Source: Collinsella tanakaei
GTDB lineage: Bacteria > Actinomycetota > Coriobacteriia > Coriobacteriales > Coriobacteriaceae
Direction of reading: 5' to 3'
Length of the DNA stretch: 64,000 bases
NCBI RefSeq assembly: GCF_021531055.1
Contig: NZ_JADYTL010000006.1
Location: 118,762 to 182,761, forward strand
Numbering within the stretch: position 1 is the stretch's first letter; the number at the start of each line of letters is the position of its first letter. Shown piece after piece: positions 26,592 to 34,268 of this stretch. Under the pieces are notes generated by a model that was given only the letters and a program-made list of their open reading frames with translations, was not told the DNA's origin and did not search any database. The position numbers were made by a program, and so were the translations under genes.

Positions 26592-27545
26592 CTATTGAAG
26601 CGTTTCATCGTTCCGTTTACGCGCCTCTTCCACGAGCTTTTCCAAACGCAGCACGCGATGGTACAGGGCGGACTTCGAAAGCGGGGGGTCGGTCATACTC
26701 CCCAAATCGCGCAACGACAGGTCCGGATGCGCGCGGCGCAGCTCGCAAAACGTCGAGAGCGCCTCGGGGAGCCCGGCGCGAAGGCCCAACCGATCGACCT
26801 CGTCGATGAGGTCGATCTGCCGCTGGGCGGCACCCGCGCTCCTCCCCTGGTTGGCGAGCTCGGCGTTCACGCGCCGGTTCACCTCGTTTTTCACCGATTT
26901 GACGCTGCGGGCCTCCTCGATTTCGGCGACGCAGCGCTGAGCCCCCACCTCGAGCAGCAGACGGACGATCTGCTCGGCGCTCTTGATGTAGACCGCATAC
27001 GACGACCGGCGCCTGTTCACGCGGGCACGCACGCCGACCTTGCCGATCAGGTCCGCCAGGGCACGGGCGAACGGCTCGCCTTGGACCGAGATCTCGAGAT
27101 GGAAATCCCCGCGCGGATCGGCCACGAACCCTCCGGCGATCAGCGCGCCCCGGATGTAGGCGCGCTGGCAGCAATCGCGCGCGACGATATGATGCGGGAT
27201 TCCCGAGACCAGACCGCCCGAGCGGTCGAGGATCCCGAGCAGCACCAGAGCCTTCTCGAGATCGGGCTGATCGGGCAGGGAGATGAGGTAGTTGCGCACG
27301 CGGTGCAGCACGCTCTTGCGCACCGTGAACTCGGTCTCGAGCTTTAAGATCTGATGCGTGAGGCCGATCATCGTGCGCGCCACCGCGCCGGTCTCCGTGG
27401 CGACCTGAAGGCGATAGCGTCCCGCGCCCGCGATACCGAGCGTCCCGCACACGCGCGTCAGCGCGGCGAGCATGGCGAGGTTGCAGTACTCGCACGACGG
27501 GGCGCAGCGCGACAGCTCATCGCGGACCTCCGCGGTAAACGACAT
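26592..27545 (-). CDS. whiA: DNA-binding protein WhiA
   Basis: WhiA proteins join a degenerate LAGLIDADG homing-endonuclease fold to a C-terminal helix-turn-helix; they control sporulation in Streptomyces and division or nucleoid functions elsewhere. The 317-residue protein starts MSFTAEVRDELSRC, as usual, and has AYIRGALIAGGFVADPRGDFHLEI in the LAGLIDADG part. The C-terminal domain contains LSTFCELRRAHPDLSLRDLG followed by KSALYHRVLRLEKL. It lies between rapZ and gapA, the conserved actinobacterial position. Confidence 0.94.
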   Translation of the reverse strand: MSFTAEVRDELSRCAPSCEYCNLAMLAALTRVCGTLGIAGAGRYRLQVATETGAVARTMIGLTHQILKLETEFTVRKSVLHRVRNYLISLPDQPDLEKALVLLGILDRSGGLVSGIPHHIVARDCCQRAYIRGALIAGGFVADPRGDFHLEISVQGEPFARALADLIGKVGVRARVNRRRSSYAVYIKSAEQIVRLLLEVGAQRCVAEIEEARSVKSVKNEVNRRVNAELANQGRSAGAAQRQIDLIDEVDRLGLRAGLPEALSTFCELRRAHPDLSLRDLGSMTDPPLSKSALYHRVLRLEKLVEEARKRNDETLQ

Positions 27546-27572
27546 CGATCATCCTCCCTTCCCGATCGCCCG

Positions 27573-27607
27573 ATGTCCCAAAACGCTCCTGTCCCCTTTT
27601 GGGATAT
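27573..27607. repeat. Hairpin between rapZ and whiA
   Basis: TCCCAAAA (27576-27583) pairs with TTTTGGGA (27597-27604) around a CTCCTGTCCCC loop. The CCTGTCCCC core is shared with the palindrome at 55207-55268, so this may be another dispersed repeat rather than a plain terminator. Confidence 0.5.
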
Positions 27608-27619
27608 GGCGCCATCCGG

Positions 27620-28555
27620 TCAGTGGGCCTCGCCCGTCGCCGTCTTGTTGGCGCGCGCCAGGTCGCGATGCGAGATGCTCACGTGGTACTGCTGGCGCTC
27701 GAGGTAGCGCGCGGTCGCCTCGGCGATGGCGACGCTGCGATGCTGACCGCCGGTGCATCCGATGGCGATGGAGAGCTGCGGCTTTCCCTCCGCCACATAC
27801 CCCGGCATGACGGCGTCGAGCAGCTGGCACCACGCGCGCCAGAACTCCTGGGTCTTGGGATGCTCGAGCACGAAGCTCGAAACCTTCCCGTCGAGCCCCG
27901 TCATGGAACGCATCTCGGGGTCGTAGAACGGATTGGGCAGGAAGCGCACGTCGATCATGAGATCGGCCTCGACGGGCATGCCGTGCTTGAAGCCGAACGA
28001 GAACACGTGCACGTCCATGAGCTCCTGATCGGTCAGCTCGGAGAACGCGTGGCGCAGCTTGGTGCGAAGCGAGCTCGTGGGCAGGCGGCTCGTGTCGATG
28101 ATCATGTCGGCGCGGTCGCGGATGCTCATGAGCTGGACGCGCTCGCGTTGGATGGCGTCGGCGGTCGACTCGCCGGCCATCGCGAGCGGGTGGCGACGGC
28201 GGTTCTCGCTGTACCGACGGATCAGGACCTCGTCGGACGCCTCCAAAAAGAGGATCTTGCAGCTCATCTCATGCTCCTTGAGCTGCTGGATGACATCGAG
28301 CAACTCGTCGAACAGACCTTGGCTGCGCAGGTCGCTCGTCACGGCGAGGTGACGGCCGATGCCCGCGTTGATGCCCACCAGCTCGGCGAGCTGCATGATG
28401 AGGCGCGGAGGCAGGTTGTCGATGCAGAAGTACCCCATGTCCTCGAACACGTGCATCGCCTGCGTGCGGCCGGATCCGGACATACCGGTGATGATCACGA
28501 CATCGGGAACGCGGTCTGCGAGCTCCGCCGTGGTGATCGGGTTCATATCGGACAT
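27620..28555 (-). CDS. rapZ: RNase adapter / nucleotide-binding protein RapZ
   Basis: RapZ is an RNA-binding adapter that in E. coli directs RNase E to the GlmZ small RNA, controlling glucosamine-6-phosphate synthase; its role in actinobacteria is less clear. The 311-residue protein has a P-loop at residues 24-31 reading GMSGSGRT, with Arg where most homologues have Lys; actinobacterial RapZ proteins commonly have this Arg. LFLEASDEVLIRRYSENRRRHPL and GCTGGQHRSVAIAE are family motifs. The start at 28555 follows GAGGAGGTC. The usual neighbour yvcK is absent. Confidence 0.92.
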   Translation of the reverse strand: MSDMNPITTAELADRVPDVVIITGMSGSGRTQAMHVFEDMGYFCIDNLPPRLIMQLAELVGINAGIGRHLAVTSDLRSQGLFDELLDVIQQLKEHEMSCKILFLEASDEVLIRRYSENRRRHPLAMAGESTADAIQRERVQLMSIRDRADMIIDTSRLPTSSLRTKLRHAFSELTDQELMDVHVFSFGFKHGMPVEADLMIDVRFLPNPFYDPEMRSMTGLDGKVSSFVLEHPKTQEFWRAWCQLLDAVMPGYVAEGKPQLSIAIGCTGGQHRSVAIAEATARYLERQQYHVSISHRDLARANKTATGEAH

Positions 28556-28640
28556 GCGCGACCTCCTCGTTCGATTATCTGCCAACCAGTATACCCACCC
28601 GCGCAGACGGCCGGGGACACAGGCGCGACGGACCCGTCCC

Positions 28641-30626
28641 TTACGCGCGCAGGGTGTCGTACACCGCCTGGGCGACCGCGGCGGGAATCCCCTTCACGGC
28701 GGCGATCTCGTCGACGGTCGCGGCGCGCAGCCGCTTCATCGATCCGAAGTGCCGCATGATGGCGCGCTTGCGCGTCGGACCCACGCCCTCGACCTCATCG
28801 AGCACGGACACCGTCATGGCGCGGTCGCGCAACTCGCGATGGAACGTGATGGCGAACCGGTGCGACTCGTCGCGCACCTGCTTCATCAGGTAGAGCGAGG
28901 CCGATCCGCTCGGCAGGACGACCGGCGTGTCGTCCCACGGCACGAACACCTCCTCGTCGGCCTTGGCGAGGCCGCACACCGGGATGTCGAGCCCCAGTTG
29001 CTCGAGCTGGCGCATCGCGGCCGTGAGCTGGGGCTTGCCGCCGTCGACCACGAGCAGGTCGGGCCGGCTGCCAAAGCGCTCGTCGGCCATGCGCTCGGGC
29101 GCGTAGCGACGACCCAGGACCTCGGACATCGAGGCGAAGTCGTTGGCCTCGTCGAGCTCGGTGCGGATCTTGAACCGCCGGTACTGGCTTTTATCAGGAC
29201 GTCCGTCGGTGAACACCACCATCGACGCCACGGTGAAGCGCCCGTGCAGCGTCGAGATGTCGAAGCACTCGATGCGCATCGGGGGACCGTCGAGCGCAAG
29301 GGCGCTCTCGAGCTGCAGGAGCGCCTGATTCGTGCGGTCGTCGGCGTATCCGGTCCGCATCATGTACCGCATGAGGGCGTGGCGCGCGTTGCGCTCGCAG
29401 GTCTCGAGCAGATGGCGCTTCTCCCCGCGCTGAGGTCGGTGCACCGTGCACTTGCGACCGCGCTTGGCGGAAAGCCACTGCCCGATCACGTCGGCGTCCT
29501 CGAGGTCGACCGCCACGTCCACCTCCGCGGGGATGTCGGCCGTCTCGTCGTAGTAGCGCTTGACGAATCCCGCGACGAGCTCGTCCTCGGCCACGTCGAG
29601 CCCCTTGTCCACGATGAACTCGCACGTGCGGACCGTGCGCCCCTCGCGCACCGCGAACACGCAGGCGCCCGCGATGGTCTCCTCGCGGTAGAAGCCGATC
29701 AGGTCGATATCCACGCTCGTGGGGAACACGACCTGCTGGCGATCGTCGAGGCCGTCGACCACGTCGAGCCGGCGCTTGATGCGGCCGGCGCGCTCGAAAT
29801 CGAGCTCGGCGGCGGCCTCGGACATGTCCTCCTTCAGCTCGCGCGTGAGCTCGCTGCGATGCCCGGACAAAAAGCGCTCGACGCGACGGACGTTGACGGC
29901 GTACTCCTCGGGCGAGATCATGCCCGCGCACACACCCGGTCCGCGCCCCACGTGGTAGTCGAAGCACGGCCGGCCCTTTTGGGCGCAGATGAGCCCGATG
30001 ATGCCCGCATCGTCGGGACGCTTGTCGAGCAGGCGCCGCACGCGCTTCCACTCCGCGCAGGTCGCCGAGCAGATCGGCGTGACCTTGCGGATCGTGTCGA
30101 TCGTCTCGCGCGCCGCGCGGGCGTCGGTGTAGGGGCCGTAGTAGCGCGTCTTGGGCTTGTGCTTCTCGCGCGTGTACTTGATCGCCGGAAACACGTCGCC
30201 GTGCGTCACGGCGATGTAGGGATAGCTCTTGTCGTCCTTGTAGTCGACGTTGAAGTACGGATGGTACTGGCCGATGAGGTTGCGCTCCAGCACCAACGCC
30301 TCATGCTCGTTGTCAACGACGATGTAGTCGAAGCTCGCCACGAGCTGCATCATGAGCGGGATCTTCTCACGGTCGTCGGTGAGCTGCACGTACTGTTTCA
30401 TGCGGGCGCGCAGGTTCTTGGCCTTGCCCACGTAGATGACCTCACCCGAGGCGTCCTTCCACAGGTAGCAGCCCGGATCGGTGGGCACCTGCGCCACCTG
30501 CTCGGCCAGCGAGAGCCGCTGGCCGTCCTCGGTGGTCGCCACATGGCGCGCCGCGGCGGCCGTATCGAGCGGGGACACGCTCACGCGATGCCCGGGCAGG
30601 CCGCCTCGGTCGAGAGGAGATGCCAT
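28641..30626 (-). CDS. uvrC: Excinuclease ABC subunit C
   Basis: Makes both incisions in nucleotide excision repair. It has 661 residues. The GIY-YIG nuclease (from about residue 50) has PGCYLWKDASGEVIYVGKAK, and the UVR motif that meets UvrB is ELDFERAGRIKRRLD. The RNase H-like C-domain carries ECFDISTLHG and LVVDGGKPQL, and the end has the helix-hairpin-helix pair (LDEVEGVGPTRKRAI and AVKGIPAAVAQAV). It abuts the ATP-grasp gene upstream without a gap. Confidence 0.95.
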   Translation of the reverse strand: MASPLDRGGLPGHRVSVSPLDTAAAARHVATTEDGQRLSLAEQVAQVPTDPGCYLWKDASGEVIYVGKAKNLRARMKQYVQLTDDREKIPLMMQLVASFDYIVVDNEHEALVLERNLIGQYHPYFNVDYKDDKSYPYIAVTHGDVFPAIKYTREKHKPKTRYYGPYTDARAARETIDTIRKVTPICSATCAEWKRVRRLLDKRPDDAGIIGLICAQKGRPCFDYHVGRGPGVCAGMISPEEYAVNVRRVERFLSGHRSELTRELKEDMSEAAAELDFERAGRIKRRLDVVDGLDDRQQVVFPTSVDIDLIGFYREETIAGACVFAVREGRTVRTCEFIVDKGLDVAEDELVAGFVKRYYDETADIPAEVDVAVDLEDADVIGQWLSAKRGRKCTVHRPQRGEKRHLLETCERNARHALMRYMMRTGYADDRTNQALLQLESALALDGPPMRIECFDISTLHGRFTVASMVVFTDGRPDKSQYRRFKIRTELDEANDFASMSEVLGRRYAPERMADERFGSRPDLLVVDGGKPQLTAAMRQLEQLGLDIPVCGLAKADEEVFVPWDDTPVVLPSGSASLYLMKQVRDESHRFAITFHRELRDRAMTVSVLDEVEGVGPTRKRAIMRHFGSMKRLRAATVDEIAAVKGIPAAVAQAVYDTLRA

Positions 30627-31901
30627 CTAGTGCGCCTTCTCGCGGCGGACGTCGCCCACATAGCGGTCGAACTTCTGGATCTGATGGAGATACGTGATAG
30701 TCGCCCAGACCTTGTGCATGAGCGTATCGCCCTTCCAGTCATACGGATATCCCGCCTTGCCGGCGCGATACATCGCCAGCACGCGGCGGCGCAGATCGGG
30801 GTCGGGCACGCACCGCTTGATCACCCGCGCGGGAACGCAGGTGTACAGCACATCGCCGTACGCCTCCCGATAGGGGATCTCCTTGCCGAGAACATACTCA
30901 TCGACCAGCAGCTTGGCGATGTTCGCACCGCCCTGGGCGACGTAGAACGTGTTGCGCCCCGGCCTGGTGTTGATCTCGAAGAACTTGTACTTGCCGTCGC
31001 GCTCGTCGAACTTGATGTCGAAATTGCCGAAGCCGCGATAGCCGACATGCCGGCAAAAGCGCTTGGCGGCCTCGATGATCGGCTCGACGCGCTCCGGCAG
31101 GATGCACATGGGGTTGCCGATGCGCGCCGGGGAATGGTCCTGCAGCACGACCTGACCGCCCGACACCACGCGCACGTCGCCGTTCGCGTCGGAAAACGTC
31201 GTGAGCGAACGGATCGCGGCGTCGTCGCCGGGGATGAAGTCCTGGACCACGAGCTCGCGATCGTAGCCGGCATCGCGTAGAAGGTCGAAGATCCGCACGA
31301 GATCGGCCGCATCGTGGACCTCGTAGACCTTCTCTTTGCCGGGAAAATCCATGAGGTCGTAGCGCGCCGAGTTGGAGGGCTTGGCGATCAGCGGATAGGT
31401 GAACGAATCGGCGTCGATCACCAGGTCGCGATCGGAGCAATCGAAGGTCCACGTCCTGGGGTAGTCGATACCCAGCTCCTCGCAGATCTCGTAGAAGCGC
31501 TCCTTCTGCGTGATCTCGTCGAGCAACTCGAAATCGTTATACGGTACGACGAACCACTGCGAGAGCTCTTCCTTGTTGACCGACAGGATGCGCGCGTGCC
31601 AGTCGGCGCTGCCGAAGATAAGCGCGATCTTGCCTGCCGCGGAAAGCTCCGCGCCCAACCGGCGCAGGTAGTCCATGACGGCGTCGTCGCCCTGCGCCAT
31701 CTCGGGAACCACGCGGTAGTCGACCAGGCGGCTCGCCGAGGTCACGCGCACGTCGACGGCGGACACGACGAGCGTCTTGACGCCGTACGCCTCGAAGAAG
31801 CAGCGGGCGAACGAATAGGACATGATCTCACCGCCCAGCGCGACGGGAACCAGGCGGTCGGCGAGCTCGGACTCGGTGACGGTGTGACGGGTATCCGGCA
31901 T
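30627..31901 (-). CDS. ATP-grasp ligase, D-aspartate ligase-like
   Basis: A 424-residue ATP-grasp enzyme. The opening LVPVALGGEIMSYSFARCFF, the AYGVKTLVV segment and the KEELSQWFVVPYNDFELL stretch resemble the D-aspartate ligase of Enterococcus faecium, which attaches D-Asp to the stem peptide of peptidoglycan precursors. The ATP-grasp core shows YPLIAKPSNS, LVVQDFIPGDD, FGNFDIKFDERDG and FFEINTRPGRN. Neighbours are a FemAB-family transferase and MurJ, so a part in building the interpeptide bridge is likely. As I recall, Collinsella peptidoglycan has an ornithine-aspartate bridge. The amino acid used cannot be read from sequence. Confidence 0.72.
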   Translation of the reverse strand: MPDTRHTVTESELADRLVPVALGGEIMSYSFARCFFEAYGVKTLVVSAVDVRVTSASRLVDYRVVPEMAQGDDAVMDYLRRLGAELSAAGKIALIFGSADWHARILSVNKEELSQWFVVPYNDFELLDEITQKERFYEICEELGIDYPRTWTFDCSDRDLVIDADSFTYPLIAKPSNSARYDLMDFPGKEKVYEVHDAADLVRIFDLLRDAGYDRELVVQDFIPGDDAAIRSLTTFSDANGDVRVVSGGQVVLQDHSPARIGNPMCILPERVEPIIEAAKRFCRHVGYRGFGNFDIKFDERDGKYKFFEINTRPGRNTFYVAQGGANIAKLLVDEYVLGKEIPYREAYGDVLYTCVPARVIKRCVPDPDLRRRVLAMYRAGKAGYPYDWKGDTLMHKVWATITYLHQIQKFDRYVGDVRREKAH

Positions 31902-31910
31902 GATGGCCCC

Positions 31911-32927
31911 CTACTCTGCGTGCTTGGCGGAACGGAGACGCGCACGGGCGGCCTTGGCGGCGACCAGCGCGCGATAGAAGGTCTTCTTGATCGGCACGTC
32001 GCGATCGGGGGCGACCATGCGCACACCGTCCTTCGCGAACTTGGTCTTGAACGTGTTGAGACCCATGGTCGCGGGCTGGAACTCGCTGCCGATGCCCATC
32101 TGGTCGTACTCGGTGCAGCCGATGCGGCCGAGCTCGCAGCACTCGAAGTAGATGAGCCGGTCGGTGGCGAGGTTGCGGGCGGCACCGGTGCGCGAGGCAC
32201 CGTAGTAGCGCGTCGCGTGCGTGCCCGAGATGGTCGCGATCGTCCAGGTGATCACCTGGTCCCCATCGCGCCCCGCGAACAGACGGCAGTGGTCGTGACC
32301 CAAGATCTTGAGCATGTTGCGGTAATCCTCGGCAGGCGCCGGGGTGAAGCCGTCGCGCGCCGCGGTCTCGACCATGACCTCGTAGTACTCGTCGAACGAC
32401 TCGATGGCGCGCTCGGTCTCGTCGGAAAAGGTCAGCGTGCACTCGCGCAGCGCCTTGCGGACGTCGCGGCGGCCGCGGGGCTTCATGCGCGACAGGATGG
32501 CCTCGTCGCCGCCGGTCAGGTCGATGACCACCGTGGTGTCGTAGGGCAAGGTGGACAGGCACGGCGTCGTGATCGGAAGCTCATGGGCGACCGCCAGACG
32601 CATGAACACCTGCTTCTTGTCGCGACCGCGCACGTAGTCGACGAGCGCCGTCAGCGCCTCGGCCTCCTGCTCGGCGGTCGGCTCCTCCTCCCACACCGGC
32701 GCATGGTGCGCGCGCAGGTAGCGATAGCCATGGGTCTCGTACTGGACGAGCGAGATGAGCGCCACGAGGCGCTCGCCGTCCTTGATGGCGGCATACCCCC
32801 AAGGCGAGCGGCCGGGAACGGTCGCCTCCAGATCCTGCCACAAGGGCAGCTGCTCGATGGGTACCGTCGCGGCGAAATCAGCCGCACACTGCTCGTACTC
32901 GGTGCGCGAGAGCTCTTGAACCTGCAT
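31911..32927 (-). CDS. FemAB-family peptidoglycan bridge aminoacyltransferase
   Basis: FemA/B/X enzymes move amino acids from aminoacyl-tRNA onto lipid II, building the cross-bridge. The 338-residue protein is two GNAT-like halves without a signal peptide. Family features are LPLWQDLEATVPGRSPWGY near the start, the basic stretch LSRMKPRGRRDVRKAL, and the late FKTKFAKDG motif (compare F-K-x-x-F). The start at 32927 has a GGAG site; the frame runs to 32978 without one. It lies 9 bases before the ATP-grasp gene and is probably co-transcribed with it. Confidence 0.8.
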   Translation of the reverse strand: MQVQELSRTEYEQCAADFAATVPIEQLPLWQDLEATVPGRSPWGYAAIKDGERLVALISLVQYETHGYRYLRAHHAPVWEEEPTAEQEAEALTALVDYVRGRDKKQVFMRLAVAHELPITTPCLSTLPYDTTVVIDLTGGDEAILSRMKPRGRRDVRKALRECTLTFSDETERAIESFDEYYEVMVETAARDGFTPAPAEDYRNMLKILGHDHCRLFAGRDGDQVITWTIATISGTHATRYYGASRTGAARNLATDRLIYFECCELGRIGCTEYDQMGIGSEFQPATMGLNTFKTKFAKDGVRMVAPDRDVPIKKTFYRALVAAKAARARLRSAKHAE

Positions 32928-33047
32928 CGCGTGGTGCTCCGTCTTCTCGATCGCGTATACGTTCCAACAGTTCATCATAGTTGATGCTGCCGAGAGGACG
33001 GCGGCGGGACGACCGCATTCTATGAAGAGACCACGAGCGCAGACACG

Positions 33048-34238
33048 CTATCCGTTGGCGGACACGAGCCCGCGGACGACTTCGGCGACCGCACGGGCGC
33101 CCTCGGCACCCACGTTGCACGGCAGGGTCGCGAGCGTGTCGACGATCCGCATGCAGGTCGAAACCACCGCCTTGTCCCGCGACACGCGGTAGACGCCCTC
33201 GTCGAGCACGCCCGGACCCAAATAGGGCCGATACCAGGCCTCGGTATAGTAGCCCGCGGCGCACACCTCGGATATCACGCGGTCCGCGAGCGCGGTGTCG
33301 GCGACGAGGATGGGGAACTTCAGCAGCGGTTGCACCGGCCCCTCCATCGCCGAGGAGAACGTCTCGACGCCCGGCATATCCGCAAACGCCTCGCGATACG
33401 CCTCGACCGCCTCGCGGTGGGCGCGCTCCTCGTCGTCCAGCGCCGCGAGCGCATCGATCACGCGACGGCACACCTCGGCGCTCGGCCGCAGGGGCTCGTG
33501 CGACACCGCACCGCGACGCTCGTCGTCGGACACGGCGGGCTCGAACAGCCCGACGGCGGACAGCGTGCGCCGCAGCCAGCGGGATACGGGCAGGGGCAGG
33601 TGGTTGAACACGCGGTTCCAGAAGATGAAGGTCCTCGTCAGCGACGTCAGATGGGCGCCGGCGACGGGCAGGTCGACGAGACGCGCGCGAAGATCGGCGA
33701 CGACCTGAGAAAACGGGGAATCGGGATTCACCCATACCGCGCCGCCGAACTGCGTATCGAGCATCTTGGCGACACCGAAGGAATGGATCGAGATGTCGGC
33801 GCACGGCGCTCCGTCCGCACCGCGGGCCATGCGTCCCACACCATGGGCGCAATCCTCGACCACCGGGATGCCGGCATCATGGGCGATGCGAACCAGGTTG
33901 CGACTGTCGACGTCATCGATCAGACCGTAGGTATGCTGCAGGACGACCGCCCGGTCGGCGGTAGCGAGCGAAAGCTTCTCGGGACAGATGGACGCTGCGC
34001 AGCGCGACACCTCGGCATAGCGCGGCTCGAGCCCCGCCGCGATGATGGGGTCGACCGCGGTGCAGCAGGTGAGCAGCTGCGTGACGACCGAGCCCTCCCC
34101 CATCTGGGCCCGAATCGCGCGAAACGCGAGCAGCATCGCATGACGGGCACGGAACGTGAGATACCAATCCTCGGAGCGCGTACCGGTGCGCTCCGCGAGA
34201 CACGCGGCGATCCGCTCCTCCTCGATCGAGCGATCCAT
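33048..34238 (-). CDS. DegT/DnrJ/EryC1-family PLP aminotransferase-like protein
   Basis: A 396-residue fold-type I PLP enzyme. The cofactor-site features are VVEDCAHGVG, which holds the Asp for the pyridine nitrogen, and ISIHSFGVAKMLDTQFGGAV, with the Schiff-base Lys in V-A-K. Such enzymes usually aminate nucleotide-linked sugars. No sugar nucleotide genes lie nearby; the neighbours are peptidoglycan genes, so it may act on an envelope precursor. Two ATGs at 34247 and 34238 are possible; the second has better spacing from AAGGGGG. Substrate unknown. Confidence 0.75.
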   Translation of the reverse strand: MDRSIEEERIAACLAERTGTRSEDWYLTFRARHAMLLAFRAIRAQMGEGSVVTQLLTCCTAVDPIIAAGLEPRYAEVSRCAASICPEKLSLATADRAVVLQHTYGLIDDVDSRNLVRIAHDAGIPVVEDCAHGVGRMARGADGAPCADISIHSFGVAKMLDTQFGGAVWVNPDSPFSQVVADLRARLVDLPVAGAHLTSLTRTFIFWNRVFNHLPLPVSRWLRRTLSAVGLFEPAVSDDERRGAVSHEPLRPSAEVCRRVIDALAALDDEERAHREAVEAYREAFADMPGVETFSSAMEGPVQPLLKFPILVADTALADRVISEVCAAGYYTEAWYRPYLGPGVLDEGVYRVSRDKAVVSTCMRIVDTLATLPCNVGAEGARAVAEVVRGLVSANG

Positions 34239-34268
34239 CCGGACCATCCCCCTTCTACGATACGACGC

